A stretch of 64,000 nt of DNA, taken from contig CM018683.1 of assembly GCA_009363875.1 (NCBI GenBank), forward strand, positions 46,737,711 to 46,801,710, in the 5' to 3' direction. This stretch comes from Mikania micrantha (taxonomy: Eukaryota; Streptophyta; Magnoliopsida; Asterales; Asteraceae). Positions 1-10,628 of the stretch are shown piece by piece (within the stretch, counting starts at the first letter, position 1; each line of letters starts with the position of its first letter). Under the pieces are notes generated by a model, which was not told where the DNA came from, searched no databases, and saw only the letters and a program-made list of their open reading frames with translations. The position numbers were made by a program, and so were the translations under genes.

Positions 1-508
1 ATTGATGTCCCGGGACAGCATCGACTTTTCAGCGTATGTGGACATTTATGAATCGTGTTTTCAAGTGACATTATCGGTTTTTGAACTAGTGACAGCACTG
101 GTTGCAACGACTAGTGTGAAAAAAACTTTTTCTTCAATGAAGCATGTGAAGGCGAAATTGCGTAAGAGGATGAGATATTAATACTTGAATGATTCTTGCA
201 TTTCTTATGTTGAAAAAAAGTTATTTCAACAAGTTTCAGTCGAAGATGTAATGCAATGTTTTCAAAAGATGAAAAACCCATAGGGAGCATATCTAAGTAT
301 TTTTTTTTAATTTGCAATACTATCTAATTTATATTATGTGTTTTTTAATTTTTATTCGCGATTTTTATTTGATCGTTTTTTTCTCATGTGATAAGCATTA
401 CCCGACCCGAACGGTAAAACCGACGTGAAAAATTTAAGTCCGGTACTTTGAAACTAGAATATATAAATACAGTGACATCATTTGAAAAAAATCCTGGATC
501 CGCCACTG
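1..508 (+). mobile_element. hAT DNA transposon, right end
   Basis: A hAT transposase C-terminal relic (2-283) is followed 225 bp later by a terminus reading CCGCCACTG at 500-508. On the opposite strand this is CAGTGGCGGATCCAGG, the kind of end seen on many plant hAT elements (family knowledge). The left end lies before the window, so neither the 8-bp target duplication nor the full length can be tested. The fixed order of transposase tail, short AT-rich spacer and terminus supports one decayed element rather than two unrelated fragments. Confidence 0.6.
2..283 (+). pseudogene. hAT transposase C-terminal (dimerisation) fragment
   Basis: Reading frame 2 encodes the tail of a hAT-family transposase of the zinc-finger MYM/TTF type. 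The segment ALVATTSVKKTFSSMKHVK followed by LRKRMR and YLNDSCISYVE is the hAT dimerisation block, normally P-V-A-T-A-S-V-E-R-x-F-S-x-M. An in-frame TAA at 179-181 sits where family members have a Gln/Asp-type codon just before YLNDS. The frame then stays open to TAG at 281-283, the natural end. The N-terminal BED/TTF finger and catalytic core lie outside the window. It is dead by the internal stop; family assignment is fairly secure, subfamily is not. Confidence 0.7.
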
Positions 509-704
509 GAGAGAGATGCAGCCGTTTAAGAGGAGAGGGGTGGGAAAAATAGCTGTCAAAATGAGAGGACAAATAGAAGGAAAGGCTTTTATATCCCGAG
601 TCTCCATTCACCTGTCCGGGTCGTTCAGTTTTACCAAAATGTGTCTTTTTAAACAAGAAATTTAAATTTTTTGTTTTCTTTTTATAAAGTTTATTTATGA
701 AATT
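509..704. other. Spacer, nothing recognised
   Basis: This stretch follows the hAT terminus. It begins purine-rich (GAGAGAGATG), which would include any 8-bp target duplication, and becomes AT-rich. The longest reading frame, on the reverse strand, also crosses the hAT end and resembles no known protein. Confidence 0.5.
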
Positions 705-1252
705 TTAGGTTATAATTCCTAATAAATATTATTTTATTCTTTTTAATATTTTTATGATTTAAAAACATTTATTTTTATTGTTTCGTCGGAAAACACAACT
801 TACGTGCGTATTCGTGTAGAGCACTAACTATACGAATATGAAGTATGTTTCACCTTCTGACTTGGTTATCTAGTTAGCAGATATCACTTAGAATATCATA
901 CAAAACAGATATACTCGTGTGAATCGTCACCCACACGATTACGTTGTCTGTCTAATATTCACGTAGTGTTATCTCATTATTATTTGATAGTTATATACTC
1001 ACAGTCGTTTATAGATTTCGTTGTGATGGTACTTACTGATATGTCTTTTCACGTTGGGTTATCAGTCGTCTGATCCTCGTTATCGGAGGATCTGTGCTAC
1101 GACTATTATGTTCTGTCTTTCGCACATATTGTGATTTTGTTGTTTCGGCACATCTTTCTTTATGATACCACGTTTGTTCATTGGATTTACACATTGTCTG
1201 TAACTGATGTACTATCGTACAGTCAGCTGACAGTTTCGTACCAGTTGTCACA
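705..1252 (-). repeat. Decayed LTR of the gypsy B family, reverse orientation
   Basis: On the minus strand this starts with TGTGACAAC at 1252, the first bases of the gypsy B LTR. It continues with matching blocks: a diverged copy of the CGTACGACT segment near 1220, the GTGGGTGACGATTCACAC block near 920-945, the AAACCAAATCAGAAGGTGAA block near 850-880, and the segment rich in CGTTTTC and CGAAAAC near 780-830. The same order occurs at 17429-18060 and 60628-61270. Identity is low, with many indels, so this insertion is much older than B. It stops in an AT-rich stretch that corresponds to the LTR sequence just before the B TATA region. Confidence 0.6.
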
Positions 1253-1444
1253 ACTACTAATATGAGTGATCTATCTCCATGGTCATTTCATCTTCAAAAA
1301 TCTTTATAGGTCATGTTATGGACGTTTCTTTTAGCAAGCCAATTGATTCTTTACTAGGCAAGAGGAACTCTTCTATATGGGATCTTCAATATGTATCTCT
1401 TGCCCATAAATCTCGTGCTTCCTTGAATGAGAATTTCTCCCAAG

Positions 1445-1710
1445 GTATTGAGATTGTTCATTGCCTTCAATCAGTTGGAAGCCATTTATCAGGACCTTGT
1501 TGTTAAGCATAATTGGTTGATCACTCAGGGGTTTCAATTTGTGCTTTAGCGCATTCAAGGAAGCAATGATTATGCTACTTTGTTGGGAGAGTTATACTCT
1601 ATTGTCTTGCTATTGGTTACCAGAATGGTTTGCGAGTGGGTTACAATCATTATAGCCAAGGTGTCCACCTTGAATTGTCTCCCTATTTCGATCCCTAGAC
1701 TGATCAGTGA
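1445..1710 (+). pseudogene. Decayed coding fragment, possibly C-terminal part of a gypsy-type transposase-like ORF
   Basis: Two frames joined by a frameshift near 1610 read as one protein-like segment. It includes AIYQDLVVKHNWLITQGF, a stop at the Gln-like codon of a VLxRIQGS segment, then GYQNGLRVGYNHYSQGVHLE and SPYFDP. The pattern of a WL-x-QGF motif, a helical stretch, then GYxxGLxxGY and a Y-x-P end resembles the C-terminal region of plant proteins annotated as putative gypsy-type transposase domain. That comparison is from memory and low confidence. The protein-like composition across a frameshift suggests genuine former coding sequence. No neighbour explains it. Confidence 0.3.
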
Positions 1711-2593
1711 ATGAAAAATTCTTCCCTAGACTTGGCGTCTTCTAGCCATTCTCTTCTAACACATCTAGACGCATCCCTAAATATCTCAATCACAAACATT
1801 TAATCATTTACTACTGCTATTGACACCTCCACTCCTGGTCCATAATTTTAGGTGTTTTTATTTCCTAACTGCTATGGTACACCTGGTCCTTGTTATTTTG
1901 TTCGCTACATTTGGTGGATAATTTAACTTTTGGATAATATGTTACGCATTTAACATTTGTTATAATTCAAACACTTTGATGTTTTGTATGTGTGTTAATT
2001 TGTTGTTTGTATGGGAGTCCCTTTCCACGGTCGGGTGTCCCAATGTCTCTCTTTTTATTTACTATGTAGCTTTGAACTATATTGTTTTTCTTGGTTGTAC
2101 GTGAAAGATATTTACAATTTTTTACTTTTTTAAATATTCGAATCTTTGTTAAGATATGGTTTGTTATCGCTTTCTTCAACTTACGAATATCATATTATTT
2201 TCCCTGTATGGGACGATTGTTGATATAACTTATTAAGGTGTCATCTATTCGAATCTTACTGGAAAATACGTGATTTGTTCATAACAAAAGACGGCTTTCC
2301 ACTACCGGATCACCAAACATGGATTGAGACAATACATGACAAAAATGGGAATATTTTCAGTTCCTTACATGACATCTCGTAGGGAGATTGCACATCTCTA
2401 TTTTCCATACCTCACAACCACATGCAGATGGTCGTCAGCATCTTCTTTTCCATCATACTTTCCCACATACAAAGGAACTTAATTTCAGCTTTTCTAGGAG
2501 AGGTGCTTCAGCTATTCTTTTGTGAACTTCGCATATCTGCATATTTGGTACAATGATATAACATTAACAAAGGATCCCATCCTTTTGTTCTTC
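1711..2593. other. Spacer, no gene recognised
   Basis: AT-rich unique-looking sequence. Short reading frames on both strands show no recognisable motif. No terminal repeats or target duplications were found. Confidence 0.4.
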
Positions 2594-3013
2594 CTAGTCG
2601 TGTTGGGAGACACCCTCTTTTTCTCCCGAAACGTTGTGGGGTTTTCCCTGCTTGTCCAACAGCTTCAAGAGAGCTTCCAATCGGTCATTGGCAAAGGGTG
2701 TTTCTTTTTCTGGCTTGCTGTAAGTGGCCTCGTCTAACACGAGCTTAGCTTGGTTACCATTTAGTTTTTTCGCTCTATCCAACTCATCATGTCAGGCTTT
2801 AGGGACCTCTTTGTGTCTACTCACAAACTCTGGAGTGATTGATATCTCCTCTTCTTCCACTCGGTCTGATAATTTGGTGAAAATAGATTGTCCCGTACAG
2901 GTCACATGACTAGTACAGGAGCGCCACGGAGACAACTCTCCCTTATGAGGCCTTGCAGGGGTGGAACCTGTGGGAAGAGGAATGTCGCTTGCATCCACCA
3001 TGAATTCTTGCAT
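2594..3013 (-). pseudogene. Unrecognised reverse-strand ORF broken by one stop
   Basis: Two reverse-strand reading frames (3013-2792 and 2782-2594) lie in the same frame and are separated by a single TGA at 2789-2791. Together they would encode about 140 residues. The first half has a hydrophilic, proline-containing start and an acidic patch (RVEEEEISITPEF). The second half is Lys/Glu-rich and looks helical (ANDRLEALLKLLDKQG). No signal peptide, membrane segment or catalytic motif is visible. The composition is protein-like and better than the surrounding AT-rich DNA would give by chance. It may be a fragment of a transposon-encoded protein or of a host gene; I do not recognise it. Confidence 0.3.
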
Positions 3014-3329
3014 CGAATCAACGAACCAGATACTTAGGTCTCACGGATGACACCAACCTAGAAACCAAAATATAATCACTCGATATAGTATTTAGGCTCT
3101 AGTAGAATTGAATGAAGAATACAAGCATTCCTTCTTTTGCAAGGAGCTTGTAAAGACTAAACTACTTAATAATAATTACAATAATATAAAGAATAATAAT
3201 AATAATTTAATAAAAAAATGATTTATTCTTAGTGTTTTCTAAAAAAAGTTCAATTTTTTTATAAAAATCACGTTTATATAAGTGTTCAAAAATTTGAAGA
3301 TTTTATAAAGACGTAAATAATAAAAATTA

Positions 3330-3431
<102 letters not shown>

Positions 3432-4357
3432 TTAATCAAAACTACTTTATTCTTTGTATTTAAAAGAAAGAAAACTGCCTTTGCTTATATAATTTTTTAA
3501 ACATTGGTAAATTTTTTATAGATACTAAAATAATAATACTAATTTAAAAAAACTTCTTTATTATTTTTATTAAAAATAAATTTATTATAAAATCACATTT
3601 ATATAAGTGTTTAATTGTTATAAATATTTAAAAAATAATCATTAGAACAACAACAATAATGACTTATTAATTAGAGATGTCAATGACAACATTACATAAT
3701 ATATTGCCTACATAAACAAAATACTGCTAAAATGACATTTGAATGTCATTGATGTAGCATTAAAGTTAGTTCTTTTAATTAGGAACTATTATGTGGCAAA
3801 AATATTGTTGAGTCAATGATAACAGATTTCATATATTTTTAATTTTATCAAGGAAATTTAATGAAAATAACATCACAATCAATGATATAATAAAAAATTC
3901 CCATGAAATATCGCTAACTAACGTTATTTTGACACATGTCCCTTTTTGTTGCATTATTTTAGCAATTTTCAGAAAAGATAGACTAAAATCGCAAGATTAA
4001 GTAATTAATGAATTGGCTATTTTGACAACTTTCTCTTAGAAAATGATGGGACAAGACGTTCACCTACTCTCCACTTAGACCGTGGGGTGTGCCCCGTTAC
4101 CGGGCGTTGGTAGGGCGTGGAGAGGCGTGGCACACCGCCCCCCTAGGGGCGTGAGAGGGACGTGAGTAATGTGGCGTGAGTCCAGCAACGGCGTGGGTGG
4201 GGTGGGGTGGTTTTCGACCGTTAACAAATTAAAAAAAATAAATAAATAAAACATATATATAAAATCATCACACCCTCTCTAATATTCACATCTCACTCTC
4301 TAAAATATTCACATCTCACAAAAAAAAATCAAACAAAAAATTAGTATTTTTATAAAA

Positions 4358-5554
4358 ATGGAGTTTCTACGGAAGGATGACGATTTTAGCGAAGGAGAAG
4401 ATTTTTTAATCGAAGCCGCACAACTTACTCTCGACATCATCAGACAACAAGTTGAAAGACATGTTCTAACTAGAAGAGCACGAATTAATCGAGATCGTCT
4501 TGGAGCTCACGCACGTCTTGTTGAAGATTATTTTTCAGAAAATCCGAAATACTCCGAACATTTATTTCGGCGTCGGTTTCGTATGAGTCGGAATCTTTTT
4601 TCACGAGTGCGTAATGATTTGGAACAAAACTATGATTTTTTCCAACAATGGTGCGATGGAAGAGGAAAGATCGGGTTTTCCGGTCTTCAGAAATGTACTT
4701 CTGCAATACGGCAACTAGCCTACGACACTAGCAGCGATTCGTTTGATGAGTATTTACATATGTCTGAGCGAATGGGGCGGGAATGCATTTATAATTTTTG
4801 TAAAGGCGTAATTAGATTGTACGCGAAAAAATACTTGAGGAAACCAAATTCACATGACATCCAGCAGATTTATACGTTTCATGAAGAGGTTCATGGTTTA
4901 CCCGGTATGTTAGGTAGTCTCGACTGCACCCATTGGGAATGGAACAATTGCCCAACAGCATGGCGAGGTCAATTCCAACGAGGCGACCATCCAAGACCAA
5001 CTTTTATGCTAGAAGCTGTTGCGTATCAAGATCTTTGGATATGACATGCCTTCTTTGGTGCATCGGGATAGAACAATGATATAAATGTTCTAGATCAGTC
5101 GCCGATTTACAACGATCTTATTAGTCGATGGTATTTATCCACAATGGGCTACTTTCGTGAAATCCTTTACATCACGACAAACTGAAGATGAAAAACGTCT
5201 GTATTTCCAAAATCGTCAAGAGGGGCAAGAAAGGATATTGAACGAGCATTCGGCGTTCTAAAGAAAAAGTGGCACATGATTCAACACCCTGCTATGGCAT
5301 GGAAGCCAAGTCGTATCCGAAACGCGTTATACGCATGTGTGATACTACACAACATGATAATTGAGGATAACGGTCGAGCGGTATGTGAATTTTATGAAGA
5401 AGACGATCCAAATTTGTTGGAGCATGTGGAGATCAACGACGAAGAAAAACAAACAAACCGTCGAATGCTTCGCAACGAGGATACACATGCGAACCTCAAA
5501 GCCGATTTGATTGAACATTTATGGAAAAATCTTTTTATTAATTTTTTTTATTAG
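4358..5554 (+). pseudogene. PIF/Harbinger transposase (DDE nuclease), broken
   Basis: The ATG at 4358 opens a 228-codon frame ending at TGA 5042-5044, where the family has Trp. The N-terminal part has the usual YFSENPKYSEHLFRRRFRMS segment. The DDE-4 nuclease region begins with LGSLDCTHWEWNNCPTAW, which carries the first catalytic Asp. The second Asp is in NDINVLDQSP (about 5085) after two stops. Roughly 20-25 residues are missing between YNDLI and VDGIYPQWATF (near 5127), and a frameshift near 5220 precedes DIERAFGVLKKKW, which holds the catalytic Glu. The C-terminal LYACVILHNMIIEDN signature and an acidic tail close the frame at 5552-5554. All three catalytic positions remain but cannot be joined in one protein. 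Confidence 0.85.
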
Positions 5555-5690
5555 TTTGTAATATTTTTATTAATTTTTTTATTAATTTGTAATTTTTTTA
5601 TTAATTTTTTTATTAGTTTGTATTTTTTTATTAGTTTGTAATTTTTTTTATTAATTTGTAATTTGTTTTTATTAATTATATCTCAATTTA
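5525..5690. repeat. Low-complexity ATTAATTTTTTT tract
   Basis: Degenerate tandem TTTTTATTAA / TTAGTTTGTAA units directly after the Harbinger transposase stop, inside the transposon's 3' untranslated region. Probably replication slippage. Confidence 0.8.
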
Positions 5691-5839
5691 AATTAAAAAG
5701 GAATGATGACGTGGAGTGAGTGGGTAATGGGGCATTTCCACCAAAATGGTGGGGTGAGTGGTTGTGGTGAGTGCTTATGTGGCGCATACGTGACGCATAC
5801 GTGAAGTGATTGGGTCATGTGGCACACCCAATAGTCTTA

Positions 5840-7183
5840 GTGTAAGCACCCATTTCTTAAACTAATTATTCTTTTGGGAAAATGAACCTTACATAATCTG
5901 ACGTATGGCATATGACTGAAATCAAGTGTTTAATTGCTTATTTAACTTTAAAAGTATTTTTTTGTCAGAAGTGATTACTAACTGATGACTTTTTAAAATT
6001 AAGTTTAAACAAATTGTTTGGATTACCTTTTCATTTGTAAATAGTTACTAAGTTAATAAGTTATATGAATAAACCTTTAATATAGTTTTTGTACCAGTTT
6101 TTAACCTATTTCATCAAAAAGTTAAAAAGCCTATACAAAAGCTACAAATTATACATTTGTAAAAACAACTTTTTAGCTTTACTCAAAAAGTGAAAAAAAA
6201 AATTCTTTTAACAAACCAAACATTTTAATAACTTATTGACTTCTACATAAAGCCAATAATTTAGTAAGTTACATTCAAATTAAAACCCAAGCACGCACTA
6301 AAACCCATACCATTGGTAGGCGTAATAATATTAAATTTTGAGCAAAATTTTCATTATTTAATAAAAGTACAAATGTTTTAATTTTAACCCGCATCAAAAC
6401 AATATTTTATAATAGGTTAATACAAGACGCATATCTTCTATAAACATGCACCCCTTGCATAATGATTTACATTGTATTAGGCATACATAATTCATCATTT
6501 TTGCTGAAAATTATGACAATTAATGATTAGTTTCATATACTTCTAAAATGTACCAATATAATTTAGAAAGAATTATATAATTTTGTTTTATAAAATCATA
6601 TAAATTTTTATATAATATAAATTTAAAATTAATATAAAAAATTAAAAATACAAATTTTTAATACAATATAAAATTAAGTAAAAGTTATTTACAAAAAATG
6701 TTTTAGTTATACAAAAATGATAAATTTATATATATCATTTAAAAAGAAAAATTTTACTCTCGCACATCGTATAACCTAAAGCTTTAAGGAATGATCATTT
6801 GTCCTTAATTTAGGTTTTCTTCCTGAACCTACGTATTTCTCGTTTCTCTACCTTACTATTTGTTCTTCTTGCTTCTCTCACATCCTTTCTTTTGTTATTA
6901 TTGAAGATCTTCCTTTACCTGTTTCTACAGTCAAACAAATCATTACATGTCAAAAGAAAAGTCGGTGTATCCTCACAACATCCTCATCCTCCTCTTTATT
7001 CTTTCGAAAAATCAGCTACTCACACCATTCACCTTCATAAATCACCATGGCTAATGTTGTATTCCACCGGTTTACACCCTCTTTAAATCCAGCTGCACAC
7101 ACTCCGACCAACATATGCATATTATTCTTTTACTCCACCAATGGCAGTGGCGACATTTATCATTCATGTCCCATATCCAACTC
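5840..7183. other. AT-rich spacer, no gene recognised
   Basis: Very AT-rich up to about 6760. From 6780 to 7180 the composition is less extreme. Two short overlapping forward ORFs (6892-7086 and 7047-7241) with pyrimidine-rich surroundings lie there, but neither has a recognisable motif and the second runs into the LTR terminus at 7184. I do not call them genes. Confidence 0.4.
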
Positions 7184-8400
7184 TATCACACCCCAACTCG
7201 GGGAGTACAACATGGCAATTGAATATCATTATTTAAACTAGCAAATGCGAAAGCATATAATAAACATAACAATCCCATGGCGACTAGATAAAAACATAAG
7301 TCATACATAATATTTAATCATGCCACGCAGGGCCAACTTTAAATAACAAATTACTCATAATTTATTTTTAAGGATCCTTTCATAACTAGAGCGATATGTC
7401 TCTAAATCCAAAGCAACTTTTCTATCATTCAACCTAAAAAACATGCTAGAATATGTCATCTATAAAGTTGGTGAGAACATATGTTTAAATATTAATTGAC
7501 ACAACCATAAATAACATGTAATAATTATAATCCATACAACCAACCCTCTACCAAAACCAAATGTGTGCCTCATAAATTGTTAGCCCGTATTATGGTCCTC
7601 ATAATCTACTTCCTATTCCGAGACCTGTTTATGTCCTTGTTATTCAAGTTTCATAATGAATATATGCCACAATGGTTGATATTAACCTTAGTGGGATTTC
7701 AACCCTATTTTTATAAGGCCACCCTTTCGAGCTACTGTGCATGGGGGATTCCCCAAATAGTACTACTCGTATACTCACTAGCTAACCTTGTGAGTTAGTG
7801 GTTGTATAATGCGTCATGTTTCAGGGAAGCAATTAATTTGAACGATATGTTTATTATCACATATTAAGTTTATAAAACAGTTTAGAGCATGCTCTCATTA
7901 TCCCAAAACAGTAAAAAGAAAGGGATCACACGAACTCACCTAAGCTTTAGTGATGATTTGATAAGATATACAGTGAAGTCTCATCATTCCCGCTGAGTTT
8001 CACTTCATAGAATCATTAGGATTTTTGTTAACATTCATGCCATGAATATAGATGTGTAAATGCTTGTTTTAGACTACTTGTTGTTTGGGTTGTAGCCCTT
8101 GGTTCTAGTTCAAAATTCTTATAAGGTACTTCCACATTCAATCGATGTTCCATCTTTGTGTCATTTTAATTGGTAGCGTATATAGGAGTATACATATGCT
8201 GTTTAAGTGTTCCATAATTGACCCTTTAGGTCTATATTTATCCTCTTTTATTTCAATGTACCATTGTTTTTATTTAATGGTGATTCTAATTTATCATTTC
8301 TTTATTCTTTCTTTTTACCGGTAAAAGGGTTTGGAAAATGTTTCTATTAATCATTTTTCTTATATTTTAATATTAATTCCCTTGTTTAATAGAGTTTTTA
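7184..8400 (-). repeat. Decayed gypsy LTR, reverse orientation
   Basis: The sequence at 7184 begins TATCACACCCC, one base from TGTCACACCCC, the reverse complement of a gypsy LTR 3' end. On the minus strand the candidate intra-LTR splice donor TTAG|GTGAGTTCG appears near 7930-7940. It is followed by the C-rich/CTTTC and ACTGTTTTGGGA block at about 7895-7920, which matches the corresponding blocks of LTRs B and E. There is no primer-binding site outside the terminus, so this is a 3' LTR or a solo LTR. The upper boundary is uncertain; support is good only to about 8000. Confidence 0.5.
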
Positions 8401-8410
8401 TGTATAATTA

Positions 8411-9718
8411 TGTCACACCCTCGATTTCCCATTAATGGAATCATACCGTTCAGGGCGTGAAAAACCAATATCTCAGTCATTAAACATAGCTAAAGACTTC
8501 TATATGCTTTCAAACATAATACAGTCTTATTTCATAAAATCACATTTTAATTTTGCGAAAGCGTTTGAAACACCAAAACAAACATAGCAGTTACAAAAAT
8601 GTAAATTACAATGTTCAATGTTTAATTTCAATAATTAATTAAGAACTGATGCATGAGACTCAATATCCCAGCCCATACTTGCTCGTGATCGTGTCTTAGC
8701 GTCCTGAGAAAACATGCAAGTGTAGTGAACACAAAAGTTGGCGCATACACAGGCTTGTATATATAATTACAAATGTTTCAACAACTGTTTCAAAGTAATG
8801 TTTGCAGATAATATAATCACAAATTGCACAGTTAATGTTAGCTAGTCATTTGTACTATTTACTAAAGTGGTCGACACCGAAGCTGACTGTTTGAATGTCC
8901 GTTGCTTTTACACTATTGTCTAACACAAACAACAGTAATGTTTGAATTAGTCAGACAAAAACTTGCGTAGATCTACCATTTACCAAGTGAGGTTTGTCAA
9001 ACCCAATAGATCTATCTTCAACTACCACCCAATTGGACCCCGATTCGAACCCAATCGAACCTCAAACCACAGGGGTATTGTTCAAGGGAACCAACCGAGT
9101 TCAACCATGCTTTCAATTTGATCAATCATCATTTCAATGTCCCAATTCGTGATAAGCATGGCTTAGAACGTGATTATTAAACTCACCATTCAAAACTGGT
9201 TAAATTCGTTTATGTCAAACTTCTAACTCATGGGGTTTTCATCAAATAGGGTCCTACGAATCTCTCTGTACTATTTAATTTGATTCTTAAACTTGTTTGA
9301 TTCAAAAACCCCAAAACGTTTTTTAATCCAAAACATGAAACCGATTGGTATTGAATTCAATGTTTTTTAACAAAATTGTCATACGGTTTTTACTAATCTA
9401 GGCCTTGCGAAGCTCTGAGTGTAATTTAATTTGATTTATACCCATGTTTGAATATAAAGCCCCAATTCATTCTATCCAAGGACCCTAGAATCAGAAATCG
9501 TTTAATTCACAACTGTTATTTAAAATCAACATGGGGTTTTCGTTAAGTTGATCATCGTGAACCTGTGTACATGATTGAATTGCATTTTGGAGTTCAATTA
9601 TATTGAAAGCCCCAAATCGTCATACCCGAAGAATCCTAGAACTCAATCTCCTTTAATTCTTTGATCATTGGTTGAATTAAGTTAGGGCTTCGCTTAAGTA
9701 TATTAGGATGAACATGTA
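8411..9718 (-). repeat. Decayed gypsy E-family LTR, reverse orientation, cut by Copia A
   Basis: Starting with TGTCACACCC at 8411, the minus strand matches the 3' third of gypsy E's LTR in order. Matching blocks are the AATGGAATCATACCGTT block, the GCGAAAGCGTTT block, the TTTCTCAG|GACGC acceptor-like site (near 8705-8715), a variant of the CTTCGGTGTCGA block (near 8872-8885) and the AGGTTTGTCAAACC palindrome (8990-9003). It ends abruptly at the Copia A LTR (9719), so its remainder should lie beyond 64000. No primer-binding complement is seen below 8411. Confidence 0.75.
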
Positions 9719-10399
9719 TGTTGGAAAATAAGGACTGATGAGCAAAACCACTGAAGCCAGACAAATGAATAAAACCGTGGATTGACCAAACACGGATGCT
9801 TCTCTTCAGAAGATACTCTCTTCCGACCGAAGAACTGCTTCAGCATTGAAACATCAACAGCGGAAGATTCGCCAAAAAGAACTACCACTGAACTTCTCTA
9901 CATCGGAAGACATTAGCTGACTATGATCCCTTCGGAAGACAACCACTGCTTCGGAAGACAATATCCTATTTTGAAATAATTGATTGTTCAATTAGCTTCC
10001 GATGAATAACTTCTGAAAGAATAACTACTGAGCCTCAGCACAAGTACCTCAACCTCGGAAGACCTAAAGACTCCTGAAGACTCTTGTTCCCGTTGTTGTC
10101 TTTGTATTAGTTGTACTATTCTGTTGATTCAGTGTCTGTAACAATGTCAGCTATTCGTCTTATTATTTCTTGTCTTCTATCTCTGAATGTTGGGTATTTA
10201 AGTCCCAACATTACCTGAGTAAAATGAATTACTTCCCCCAAAATTCCTTGTGCTTTTATTCAGTTCTTCTCTTTCTAGCAAAAACTAAACAACGAAAATA
10301 ACTTTGTGCAAAACTTTAGAGTGAGCTAATACCAAAGTTTTGACCATGTGTTTAAAGTCTTTGTTTCTGCTTAAACAGCCTCTCCAAGTTTTCTCAACA
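9719..10399 (+). repeat. Copia A 5' LTR
   Basis: 681 bp from TGTTGGAAAA to TTCTCAACA, bounded by TGTTG/CAACA short inverted ends and followed two bases later by the primer site. The upstream half carries repeated CGGAAG/CTTCCG half-sites (for example 9820-9832 CTTCCGACCGAAG, and further copies near 9862, 9904, 9931, 9951 and 10054). A diverged copy lies at 58570-59100. A weak TATA-like TATTTAAG lies near 10195. Confidence 0.85.
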
Positions 10400-10401
10400 A
10401 T

Positions 10402-10414
10402 TGGTATCAGAGCC
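10402..10414 (+). other. Copia A primer-binding site (initiator Met tRNA)
   Basis: TGGTATCAGAGCC, complementary to the 3' end of plant initiator methionine tRNA, two bases after the LTR. Confidence 0.95.
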
Positions 10415-10628
10415 TTATCATGAGTCTTGGTTTAACCATCAAGACTAAAACTCAAAGCTCTCTTCGATATCTTGTTGTTTAGTTTTTTGTGTTCAGTTTC
10501 TTCTGTCTTTTTACTTTTTAAATCTGCAGGAGTTTGGTTTTGAACTAAGTTGTGTTAAAAAACCATTCTAACAAACTACTATGAGAACTCATCACTCTTT
10601 GATTTACTCATAACTGTTTGTAAACCTA

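Larger units (their letters stand above)
4078..5836 (+). mobile_element. PIF/Harbinger DNA transposon, complete ends, inactive
   Basis: Both ends are visible. The left terminus starts GACCGTGGGGTGTGCC (4078-4093). The right terminus, read on the minus strand, is GACTATTGGGTGTGCC (5836-5821). Each is flanked by TTA (4075-4077 and 5837-5839), the 3-bp target duplication typical of PIF/Harbinger. The element is about 1.76 kb and contains only a transposase relic; the Myb-like partner ORF that autonomous members carry is absent. The subterminal regions are rich in GTGG/CGTG repeats (4090-4210 and 5705-5820), which could be transposase-binding repeats (inference). Confidence 0.9.

Noticed and set aside
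6892..7241. Two small forward ORFs as a host gene
   Set aside because: No motif, overlapping frames, and the second runs through the LTR terminus at 7184.
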